From Pseudomonadota bacterium (GTDB taxonomy: Bacteria; Pseudomonadota; Gammaproteobacteria; Burkholderiales; Gallionellaceae), in assembly GCA_021783525.1 (NCBI GenBank), contig JAJXTT010000074.1:1-7584 (forward strand): a stretch of DNA of 7,584 nucleotides. The letters are read 5' to 3'. The notes beneath the pieces were generated by a model. It ran no database searches and was not told the DNA's origin. It saw only the letters and a program-made list of their open reading frames with translations. This document shows, one piece after another, positions 1-5,638 of the stretch (position 1 is its first letter; each line of letters opens with the position of its first letter). The position numbers and the translations under genes are program-made.

Positions 1-185
1 CCGTCCATTTTCAGATCCAGCACGGCATATTCCGGCGGATTGGCAGTTGCCAAAGGCAGGGCTTGCTCGACACTGTCCGCTGTCGTTACCGCGAAGCCGC
101 GTTTGTCCAGTGCGCGCGACAATACGGCGCGAAATGTTGCGTCATCGTCCACCAGCAACAATGAAGGTCGCTCGGCCTGGTTCAT
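1..185 (-). CDS. regA: RegA/PrrA/ActR-like response regulator, N-terminal receiver part (cut by window edge)
   Basis: Only about 61 codons are in the window, starting at an ATG whose complement is at 183-185; the gene runs off the left edge. The visible part is the start of a CheY-like receiver domain: LLLVDDD at residues 9-15 supplies the acidic pocket (Asp13, Asp14), and Asp57 in VLDLKMDG is the expected phosphorylation site. The D-L-K-M-D-G wording around the phospho-Asp and the partner kinase fit the RegA/PrrA/ActR family, whose members carry a C-terminal Fis-type helix-turn-helix. That DNA-binding part lies outside the window and is not seen. The ATG overlaps the TGA of the upstream kinase (ATGA), which implies translational coupling in one operon. 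Receiver identity is firm; the RegA subfamily rests mainly on the kinase. Confidence 0.8.
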   Translation of the reverse strand, partial: MNQAERPSLLLVDDDATFRAVLSRALDKRGFAVTTADSVEQALPLATANPPEYAVLDLKMD

Positions 186-1510
186 ATCGAAATCCCGTGC
201 AGCGGCAAGATCACCTCGGTGGTCGCGCCGCCTCCTTCGCGGTTGGACAGGCGCACTTTGCCGCCCAGTCTCTCCAGCGTGGCGTTGGCAAGGAACAGGC
301 CGAGGCCGCGGCCTTCCTGCTTGGTGGTGAAGAAAGCCGATCCGGCACGCGCGGCCGTTTCCGGTGTCAGGCCCGGGCCCTGATCGCGTATTTCCAGCGT
401 GATGTTCTCGCCATCCCAGAATAGCAGGATATCCATTTCGTCCGGTGATGCGTCGGCGGCGTTGTTCAACAGGTTGAGCAGGGCCGATCGCAATGCAAGG
501 TCGGCTCGCAGCCTTGGTGACGGTTGCGGGCTCTTTACGTGGAAGCGGTAATGCACGGTCGGGCGGAGCAACTGCCACTCGTCGAGCACGTTGCGAATGA
601 ATTCCTCCAGTGACAATTCCCTGCTCGTTTCCTGTGCATGGGAGAGCAGGGAGTCGAGAATGCGTTTGCAGGTGCGTACCTGCTCATCGAGGATGGCCAG
701 ATCTTCCTGCTGCCCTGGCGCGGTGCAATCCCGGCGCATCTCCCCGATGACGACAGACATGGTGGAAAGTGGCGTCCCGAGTTCATGTGCAGCCCCGGCA
801 GCCTGCGTTCCGAGTGCCACGATGCGCTCATTGCGCAATGTCTCTTCGCGAACGCGGGTGAGTTGCGCATCGCGGCTTCGCACCGCACGCGCCATCTCCA
901 CGACGAAATAGGCAACCACGACGGAGCTGATGACAAATTCCAGCCACATACCGAGTACATGTGTGTTGAAGGCATCTCCTAGGGAAGACGCAGCACCTGC
1001 AGGCGGTGCCGTCTCCATGTGATGTGTGTGATCCATACCCTGCATCGTGACGGATACGGGTTGTGCATGTCCCGTCGGCAAGGGTACGTGCCAAACCATC
1101 AACATGCTGTAGCAGGCCAGCGTCAGCCCCGCCATGCCCCATGTGTGCCGCCGTGGCAACGTGGCGGCCGCGATCACCAGCGGCAGCAGATAGAGCGAAA
1201 CGAATGGATTGGTCGATCCGCCGCTGTAGTAGAGCAGGACCGTCAGCACCAGCACGTCGACGCTCAATTGCAGGAACAGCTCCAGACTGCCTACCGGGAA
1301 ATCAAGCGAGAGCCGCCACCAGGTCAGTGCGCTTATCAAGGCAAGAAATAACACTGCCCCCAACATCGGCCCCCAGGAGAAGTCGGCGCTCAGGAAGCGG
1401 TGTGCAAGGATCAGCGTCGCCAATTGGGCAACGATGGCGCCGCAGCGCAGCAGGATCAATCTGCGCAGATGCGAATGACCGGTCTGGGAGGCGAGCAAGG
1501 AGGAATTCAT
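182..1510 (-). CDS. regB: RegB/PrrB/ActS-like redox sensor histidine kinase with a Met/His-rich periplasmic loop
   Basis: A 442-residue membrane kinase. About six hydrophobic segments lie near residues 18-38, 49-65, 79-95, 104-118, 124-141 and 186-206. GGSTNPF at 97-103 matches the RegB-family GGxxNPF quinone-binding motif. The H-box AAHELGTPLS puts the phosphorylated histidine at His242, and Cys281 lies 39 residues further on, close to where RegB has its redox-active cysteine. The ATPase part has an N-box (LLNLLNNAADAS, Asn350), DQGPG (376-380) and GRGLGL (400-405). Unusually, the predicted periplasmic loop after segment 5 contains MQGMDHTHHM (156-165), a possible soft-metal site. I chose the ATG at 1510: the longer frame from 1603 adds 31 residues without clear domain character and would cover the divergent promoter. 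There is no clear Shine-Dalgarno; a TAGAAT box close upstream suggests a nearly leaderless mRNA. The family controls respiration and redox genes through RegA; copper sensing is inferred. Confidence 0.88.
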   Translation of the reverse strand: MNSSLLASQTGHSHLRRLILLRCGAIVAQLATLILAHRFLSADFSWGPMLGAVLFLALISALTWWRLSLDFPVGSLELFLQLSVDVLVLTVLLYYSGGSTNPFVSLYLLPLVIAAATLPRRHTWGMAGLTLACYSMLMVWHVPLPTGHAQPVSVTMQGMDHTHHMETAPPAGAASSLGDAFNTHVLGMWLEFVISSVVVAYFVVEMARAVRSRDAQLTRVREETLRNERIVALGTQAAGAAHELGTPLSTMSVVIGEMRRDCTAPGQQEDLAILDEQVRTCKRILDSLLSHAQETSRELSLEEFIRNVLDEWQLLRPTVHYRFHVKSPQPSPRLRADLALRSALLNLLNNAADASPDEMDILLFWDGENITLEIRDQGPGLTPETAARAGSAFFTTKQEGRGLGLFLANATLERLGGKVRLSNREGGGATTEVILPLHGISI

Positions 1511-1518
1511 GAGGCCGG

Positions 1519-1524
1519 ATTCTA
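1519..1524 (-). promoter_or_regulatory. Putative -10 box for the regB-like gene
   Basis: On the minus strand this reads TAGAAT within CGGTAGAAT, the same wording as the box upstream of argB. A start about 7 bases downstream would fall near 1512, only a couple of bases before the ATG. That would give an almost leaderless message and agrees with the missing Shine-Dalgarno. No good -35 hexamer is visible at normal spacing, so an activator may be needed. Confidence 0.4.
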
Positions 1525-1547
1525 CCGGAGTCGCTCTGTGCAAGGGG

Positions 1548-1564
1548 TGCGGCAATATGCCGCA
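1548..1564. promoter_or_regulatory. Perfect 17-base palindrome, probable RegA/RegR-type operator
   Basis: TGCGGCA and TGCCGCA are perfect 7-base inverted arms around ATA. The core GCGGC-N5-GCCGC resembles the RegA/PrrA recognition pattern. It agrees with the RegR-box consensus as I recall it (GNGRCRTTNNGNCGC) at every position but one, on either strand. It sits between the divergent kinase and receptor genes, centred about 43-44 bases upstream of both predicted transcription starts, a typical place for an activator next to RNA polymerase. Binding by the RegA-like protein encoded here is inferred. Confidence 0.6.
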
Positions 1565-1586
1565 GGGGGCTGCAAAAACTTTTCCA

Positions 1587-1592
1587 TACAAT
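1587..1592 (+). promoter_or_regulatory. Putative -10 box for the copper receptor gene
   Basis: TACAAT matches the sigma-70 -10 hexamer at five of six positions. Transcription would begin near 1599, giving a leader of about 35 bases with a Shine-Dalgarno (GGAGA, 1622-1626). The expected -35 position is G-rich and unlike TTGACA, which suggests an activator-dependent promoter served by the palindrome just upstream. Confidence 0.4.
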
Positions 1593-1633
1593 CCGCCCCG
1601 CATTACCCACAGTCAATTCATGGAGATTCTGCA

Positions 1634-3823
1634 ATGATCTTGAAGCTGAAAATGAGCGCGGCTGCAGTTGCGTTGACGTTTACCCCCGGAGTTTTTGCGG
1701 CTGAAGCGGAGACGATGCCGGAAGTCGAAGTCAAGGCCGAAAAGTTGCAGCCCTTGCCCGCAATTAGCAATTACTCGCTTGACCAGAATAGTCTTGCGCT
1801 GAAGCGCACCAATACCAGCGACACCGCAAGATTGCTCGATGGTCAGCCGGGACTCAGCTTCTATGGCGCGGGCGGGGTTTCCAGTTTACCGGCGATACAT
1901 GGTATGGCGGACGACCGCGTACGCGTCAAAGTGGACGGCATGGATCTGATTTCGGCCTGTGCGAACCACATGAATCCGCCGCTTTCATATATCGATCCGT
2001 CCAGCGTCGGTACTGTCAGAGTGTATGCCGGGATCGCGCCGGTCAGCGTGGGCGGGGACAGCATAGGCGGCACGATCCAGGTGAATTCGCAAGCGCCGGA
2101 ATTTGCCCGTGAAGGGCAAGGCACGCTGGTCAAGGGGCAGGCGGGAGGTTTGTATCGCAGCAACGGCAATGCGCGGGGAGTCAATCTCATGACTCTGATC
2201 GCCAGCGAGAGTCTGAGCATAATGTACAGCGGCTCCACCGTGACATCTGACAACTACACGGCTGCCCGGGATTTCAAGGTCGCAGGCCCGGCGGCAACGG
2301 GCAGGGGCTGGCTGGACGGTAACGAAGTGGGTTCTTCGTTCTACCGGTCTGACAATCAGGCGATCGGTGTTGCGATGCGCCGTGACAACCATTTGCTCGA
2401 ACTGAAACTGGGCTTGCAGGAAATCCCCTACCAGGGTTTTCCGAATCAGCGCATGGACATGACCGGGAATAACAGCAAGCAGGCCAATCTTCACTACACC
2501 GGGCAATATCGTTGGGGTGTGTTGGAGGCACGTGCCTACAACGAGAACACGCACCACAGGATGAATTTTCTTGACGACAAGCAATTCATTTACGGCACTG
2601 CCCCGGGCATGCCGATGGAGACCCGGGGCAGGAACACCGGTGCCGTGGTCAAGGCGGACATTGACCTTTCCGAGCGTGACATCCTCCGCCTTGGGAGCGA
2701 ATACCAGCGCTATCGACTGAGCGACTGGTGGTCGGCATCCGGTACGGGCGGGATGTCGCCGAACACGTTCTGGAACATCAACGACGGCCAGCGGGACCGC
2801 CTCGACGTTTTCGCCGAATGGGAAGCGCGCTGGAATCCGCAGTGGGCCAGCCAGTTCGGGATTCGCAATGAAACGGTAAAGATGAATACCGGACCAGTAC
2901 AGGGTTACAACACCTCGGCGACCTATCTGGCCACGGCGACGGCATTCAACGCACTGGACCGCCAGCGCACGGACAACAACATCGACGTGACGGCACTGGC
3001 ACGTTATACACCGGACACGAGCCGATCTTTCGAGGCGGGGTATGCGGCGAAAACGCGCTCGCCTAACCTGTACGAGCGTTACACGTGGTCGACCAAGAGC
3101 ACCATGGTGTTGAACATGAACAACTGGTTCGGCGATGGCAACGGCTATGTCGGGAATCCCGATCTCAAGCCGGAAGTCGCACATACGCTGAGCGTCTCCG
3201 GCAACTGGCACGACGATATGCAGCAGGCCTGGGAAATGAAGGTTTCGCCCTATTACACCCGCGTGGAGAATTACATCGATGCGGTCGCATGCCCGACATG
3301 TGCGCTCCGTACCGACGGATTCGTAAATCTCAGCCTGGCAAACCAGACTGCCCGCCTCTACGGCGCAGACGTTTCGGGGCGCATGTCGCTGGCAAGAAGT
3401 GCCGACTATGGCAATTTCAGCACTTCTGGGGTGTTGAATTATGTGAACGGCAAGAACCTGACGACCGGCGATAACCTGTACAACATCATGCCGTTGAACC
3501 TGAGACTCGCAGTCGAACAACGTGTGGGTAACTGGACCAATAGCATCGAGACAAGACTGGTCGCCGCCAAGACCAAAGTTGAGGCAGTGAGGAAGGAAAT
3601 GAAAACTGGCGGTTACGGTTTGCTCAACTTGTACAGCAGCTATGCATGGAAGCAGGCTCGCCTCGATGTGGGACTGGAAAATGCGCTGAACAAGTTCTAT
3701 GCATATCCTTTGGGAGGCGCTTATGTCGGCCAGGGAGCCACCATGGGAACCGGGGTGGCTTACGGAACGCCTGTTCCGGGCATGGGGCGTTCCTTCAATA
3801 CGAATCTGACAGTAAAGTTCTGA
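1634..3823 (+). CDS. oprC: TonB-dependent outer-membrane copper receptor (OprC/NosA family)
   Basis: A 729-residue receptor that would use TonB energy to bring copper through the outer membrane. A signal peptide covers about residues 1-22 (MILKLKMSAAAVALTF..., ending GVFA). A TonB-box-like EVEVKAEK follows at 30-37, then the plug domain to about 155 and a beta-barrel ending in the classic C-terminal Phe (LTVKF). CANHM at 109-113 gives a CxxxM motif (Cys109, Met113) and HRM at 308-310 gives HxM (His308, Met310). These correspond to the Cys, Met, His and Met copper ligands known from Pseudomonas OprC, and the flanking NPPLSYIDP and GMPMETRG are also family-like. An extra CPTC lies at 553-556. 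The start is the ATG at 1634, with GGAGA upstream and a good signal peptide; the frame is open further upstream, but that part overlaps the divergent promoter. The two PCuAC genes downstream support a copper role. A nosA name would be equally reasonable. Confidence 0.92.
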   Translation: MILKLKMSAAAVALTFTPGVFAAEAETMPEVEVKAEKLQPLPAISNYSLDQNSLALKRTNTSDTARLLDGQPGLSFYGAGGVSSLPAIHGMADDRVRVKVDGMDLISACANHMNPPLSYIDPSSVGTVRVYAGIAPVSVGGDSIGGTIQVNSQAPEFAREGQGTLVKGQAGGLYRSNGNARGVNLMTLIASESLSIMYSGSTVTSDNYTAARDFKVAGPAATGRGWLDGNEVGSSFYRSDNQAIGVAMRRDNHLLELKLGLQEIPYQGFPNQRMDMTGNNSKQANLHYTGQYRWGVLEARAYNENTHHRMNFLDDKQFIYGTAPGMPMETRGRNTGAVVKADIDLSERDILRLGSEYQRYRLSDWWSASGTGGMSPNTFWNINDGQRDRLDVFAEWEARWNPQWASQFGIRNETVKMNTGPVQGYNTSATYLATATAFNALDRQRTDNNIDVTALARYTPDTSRSFEAGYAAKTRSPNLYERYTWSTKSTMVLNMNNWFGDGNGYVGNPDLKPEVAHTLSVSGNWHDDMQQAWEMKVSPYYTRVENYIDAVACPTCALRTDGFVNLSLANQTARLYGADVSGRMSLARSADYGNFSTSGVLNYVNGKNLTTGDNLYNIMPLNLRLAVEQRVGNWTNSIETRLVAAKTKVEAVRKEMKTGGYGLLNLYSSYAWKQARLDVGLENALNKFYAYPLGGAYVGQGATMGTGVAYGTPVPGMGRSFNTNLTVKF

Positions 3824-4043
3824 CCTGCCGAAGCAGGCATCGATTGCCCGGATGATTCAAGGACTTTCGCGCCCCATTCGGGCGGATATCGGCTTCGGGA
3901 TCGGGAGAAAATAAGCGGGACGGCAAGCTGGAACGCAATCTGCATGATAAAGAAAACTTTAATTCCGGACCGGATATACAGGCTAAAATAAACCGTTACT
4001 TTGTATCAGGTTATGTCCCGACTTTTATTATTCAGGAGAAAGT
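3824..4043. other. 220-base intergenic region between receptor and PCuAC genes
   Basis: No convincing gene is seen. Two short hairpins follow the receptor stop: CCTGC/GCAGG with a CGAA loop at 3824-3837, and CGCCC/GGGCG at 3870-3884. Neither has a T-run, so termination here is uncertain. TCCGG-A-CCGGA is a perfect small palindrome at 3964-3974. TAAAAT at 3984-3989 is a possible -10 box. The last 100 bases are AT-rich, as expected for a promoter, so the chaperone genes probably have their own start in addition to any read-through. Confidence 0.5.
3984..3989 (+). promoter_or_regulatory. Possible -10 box for the PCuAC gene pair
   Basis: TAAAAT lies in an AT-rich stretch about 55 bases before the first chaperone ATG. 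No good -35 is found at 16-18 bases. A weak TTTAAT (3958-3963) would give a 20-base spacer containing the TCCGG-A-CCGGA palindrome. The assignment is tentative. Confidence 0.3.
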
Positions 4044-4508
4044 ATGAAAAAGATTCTGTTTGCGGTTTTTTTTGCAATGCTCGCGGTATCGCAAGCCAAT
4101 GCTGACGAGGTAAAGGTGACCAAGGCATGGACGCGGGCGACTGCCCCCGGGCAGGACAGCGCATCGGTGCAGTTGACCATCACCAGCAGGAAGGATGCGA
4201 CCCTGATCGGCGTGGCGAGCGGGTCTGCGCAGAGCGGGGAGATACACAGCATGGTCATGGAAGGCGACGTGATGAAGATGCGTGCACTGGATTCGCTGCC
4301 GCTGCCGGCAAAGACGCCAGTGTCGCTGGGAGAGGATGGCAATCACCTGATGCTGATCGGCTTGAGGAAGCCGCTCAAGGCCGGCCATAAACTGCCCTTT
4401 GCCTTGACGGTGAAATTCGCGGACGGTCATACATCGGTCATCAGGGTCCTTGCAGTGATCAAGCCTTTGGAAACCACCGCTAACGAAGGGCATGAACACC
4501 ACCATTAG
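4044..4508 (+). CDS. Periplasmic copper chaperone PCuAC (DUF461 family), intact Cu site
   Basis: A 154-residue secreted protein. The signal peptide is about residues 1-20 (MKKILFAVFF... ending ANA), with DEVKVTKAW at the mature start. The family copper motif H-x10-M-x21-H-x-M is met exactly: His68, Met79, His101 and Met103. Extra methionines (Met70, Met72, Met77) cluster near the site, and the C-terminus ends in HEHHH (150-154), a second potential metal-binding tail. PCuAC proteins bind Cu(I) in the periplasm and pass it to the CuA or CuB centres of cytochrome oxidase, often together with Sco proteins; no Sco gene is in the window. A strong Shine-Dalgarno (AGGAGA, 4034-4039) precedes the ATG. 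The next gene starts 9 bases after the stop and is a paralogue, so the two are almost certainly one operon. Confidence 0.93.
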   Translation: MKKILFAVFFAMLAVSQANADEVKVTKAWTRATAPGQDSASVQLTITSRKDATLIGVASGSAQSGEIHSMVMEGDVMKMRALDSLPLPAKTPVSLGEDGNHLMLIGLRKPLKAGHKLPFALTVKFADGHTSVIRVLAVIKPLETTANEGHEHHH

Positions 4509-4517
4509 GAGAGAGTC

Positions 4518-4994
4518 GTGTGGCGAAAACTATTCTGTCTGGCCGGTCTGCTGCTCGCATTTGGCGCCTGGGCCGACACGGGCGATGTGATCGTGGACAA
4601 AGTCTGGATGCGGGAAAGCGTGCCGGGACAGACCTCCGCCACCGTGCAGATGAATCTGACTGTCACGAAGGCGGCCCGCCTGCTTTCGGTCAGCAGTCCG
4701 GTCGCCCGATCGGGTGAGTTGCAAGGCGTGGTGATGCGCCATGGCCAGTTGCTGACTGAGAAGGTTGGCAGTATGAAATTGAATGCGCACAGCATTACGC
4801 TTTTCGGGACGCGCGGTACGTATCTGTCTTTGGTGGGGTTGAAACAGGCCCTGAACGCCGGCGATCATGTCCCGTTGACTCTGGTGCTGGAAATCGGCGG
4901 CAAGCAGGCTACGGTCAATACCGTGGCTGAAGTCAGGGCGCTGGAATTGAGCTATCAGCATTACAACGATCCGACGGTAAAAGATCATCGCTAA
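4518..4994 (+). CDS. Degenerate PCuAC-like periplasmic protein lacking all four Cu ligands
   Basis: A 158-residue paralogue of the preceding gene with a signal peptide at about 1-19 (MWRKLFCLAG... ending GAWA) and the same fold signature (DKVWMRESVPGQTSA; TYLSLVGLKQALNAGDHVPL). It aligns with its neighbour without gaps through the ligand region, offset by one residue. There the copper ligands are replaced: His68 by Gln69, Met79 by Thr80, His101 by Tyr102 and Met103 by Ser104. The known PCuAC site is therefore absent. His75, Met73 and His148 remain but do not rebuild the motif. The start is a GTG at 4518 after AGGAGAGAG (4507-4515); an overlapping GTG at 4520 is in another frame. The reading frame is intact and well formed, so this does not look like a pseudogene. 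A partner or scaffold for the intact chaperone is one possibility, but the function is unknown. Confidence 0.85.
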   Translation: MWRKLFCLAGLLLAFGAWADTGDVIVDKVWMRESVPGQTSATVQMNLTVTKAARLLSVSSPVARSGELQGVVMRHGQLLTEKVGSMKLNAHSITLFGTRGTYLSLVGLKQALNAGDHVPLTLVLEIGGKQATVNTVAEVRALELSYQHYNDPTVKDHR

Positions 4995-5011
4995 GGGATG
5001 ATGAAGTTGAG

Positions 5012-5044
5012 AAAAAAATGGCGGCAATTGGCCGCCATTTTTTT
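5012..5044 (+). terminator. Strong Rho-independent terminator after the PCuAC pair
   Basis: AAAAAAATGGCGGC (5012-5025) and GCCGCCATTTTTTT (5031-5044) form a perfect 14-base inverted repeat with a 5-base loop. The right arm ends in seven T. It lies 18 bases after the stop of the second PCuAC gene and just before the heat-shock promoter, so it separates the copper operon from the sHSP gene. Confidence 0.88.
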
Positions 5045-5047
5045 GCT

Positions 5048-5073
5048 CTTGAAAATTGTCTGCGCGCCCATAG
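5048..5073 (+). promoter_or_regulatory. Sigma-32 (RpoH) heat-shock promoter for the sHSP gene
   Basis: CTTGAAA at 5048-5054 is an exact match to the sigma-32 -35 element. GCCCATAG at 5066-5073 is close to the CCCCATNT -10 element, keeping the CCCAT core, with 11 bases between the two, the short end of the accepted range. Transcription would begin near 5080, giving a leader of about 47 bases. The position directly upstream of an Hsp20 gene supports the call. Confidence 0.8.
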
Positions 5074-5074
5074 T

Positions 5075-5104
5075 TTATGCGTACGCGGACGATTTGCCGC
5101 ATAA
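5075..5104 (+). other. Inverted repeat in the sHSP mRNA leader
   Basis: TTATGCG (5075-5081) and CGCATAA (5098-5104) are perfect 7-base arms around a 16-base loop; an alternative GCGG/CCGC pairing exists inside. It lies at or near the predicted 5' end of the mRNA and does not include the Shine-Dalgarno (AAAGGAG, 5114-5120). It is therefore not an obvious ROSE or fourU thermometer. A role in mRNA stability is possible, and so is chance. Confidence 0.3.
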
Positions 5105-5126
5105 CCCAAAACGAAAGGAGAAATAA

Positions 5127-5549
5127 ATGGCCAACATCACCAGACTCAGCCCGACCAGCGATGCCCTTGATGATTTATTTCGAGGGTTTTTCATGCGGCC
5201 TGTGCGTTTCGAGGATCAGCCCGAAGTTCAAATCAGGATGGATGTGAGCGAAGACGATAAGGCTTACAAGGTCCTTGCCGAGATGCCCGGTGTAAAGAAG
5301 GAGGATATCCATGTGAGCATAGATGGCAATCAGGTATCCATCAGCGCCGAAGTGAAGAACGAGAAGGAAGTGAAAGAAGGCGAAAGACTGCTGCGTAGCG
5401 AGCGGTATTTCGGCAGTGCTGCACGTTCTTTTTCACTGGCCCAGGATGTTGACGAGAGCACTGCGCAAGCGAAATATGCGGATGGCGTGCTGGAATTGAC
5501 GCTTCCCAAGAAAGCGGCTGCGGCTTCCAAAAGATTGGTCATCCAGTAA
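5127..5549 (+). CDS. Small heat shock protein, Hsp20/alpha-crystallin family
   Basis: A 140-residue cytoplasmic ATP-independent holdase that would bind unfolding proteins and hold them for refolding by DnaK/ClpB. The N-terminal arm (about 1-34) includes SDALDDLFRGFFMRP. The alpha-crystallin domain spans about 35-130, with the conserved AEMPGVKKEDIHVSID (51-66) and the family signature DGVLELTLPKK (119-129). A C-terminal LVI (137-139) is the expected I-x-I-like anchor for oligomer assembly. There is no signal peptide. The Shine-Dalgarno AAAGGAG lies just before the ATG. A sigma-32 promoter upstream and a terminator downstream make it a single-gene unit, independent of the copper genes. Length is typical of the bacterial family; I do not assign an ibpA or hspA name. 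Confidence 0.95.
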   Translation: MANITRLSPTSDALDDLFRGFFMRPVRFEDQPEVQIRMDVSEDDKAYKVLAEMPGVKKEDIHVSIDGNQVSISAEVKNEKEVKEGERLLRSERYFGSAARSFSLAQDVDESTAQAKYADGVLELTLPKKAAAASKRLVIQ

Positions 5550-5565
5550 GCACTGACTTTTGCGC

Positions 5566-5598
5566 AAACGGGCGGTATCAACCGCCCGTTTCATTTTT
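5566..5598 (+). terminator. Rho-independent terminator of the sHSP gene
   Basis: AAACGGGCGGT (5566-5576) and ACCGCCCGTTT (5581-5591) form a perfect 11-base stem with an ATCA loop, followed by CATTTTT. It starts 17 bases after the sHSP stop. It ends only a few bases before the argB -10 box, so the argB -35 region overlaps this hairpin. Confidence 0.87.
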
Positions 5599-5606
5599 GT
5601 ATGCGG

Positions 5607-5612
5607 TAGAAT
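5607..5612 (+). promoter_or_regulatory. Putative -10 box for argB
   Basis: TAGAAT within CGGTAGAATGCGC, the same wording as the box upstream of the regB-like gene. The start would be near 5619, leaving a 20-base leader that carries the Shine-Dalgarno GAAGGAA (5627-5633). The -35 region falls in the preceding terminator and matches the consensus poorly. Confidence 0.45.
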
Positions 5613-5638
5613 GCGCGCAGAATTTTGAAGGAACGAAC

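Noticed and set aside
1511..1603. N-terminal extension of the sensor kinase from the ATG at 1603
   Set aside because: It adds 31 residues with no clear domain character and would place coding sequence over the palindrome and the predicted promoters.
1400..1633. Upstream extension of the receptor frame
   Set aside because: It runs into the kinase gene on the other strand; the ATG at 1634 has a Shine-Dalgarno and begins a good signal peptide.
1985..3520. Long open frame on the minus strand (511 codons) opposite the copper receptor
   Set aside because: It is antisense to a receptor with clear family motifs; its translation is low in complexity with no recognisable domain, as expected for a shadow frame in GC-rich coding DNA.
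4998..5126. 42-codon ORF with signal-peptide character listed as a gene
   Set aside because: It is covered by a strong terminator and a sigma-32 promoter, and its Shine-Dalgarno spacing is poor. It is kept only as an observation.
5075..5126. RNA thermometer (ROSE or fourU) in the sHSP leader
   Set aside because: The visible hairpin does not pair with the Shine-Dalgarno and no four-U partner for AGGA is seen; regulation is better explained by the sigma-32 promoter.
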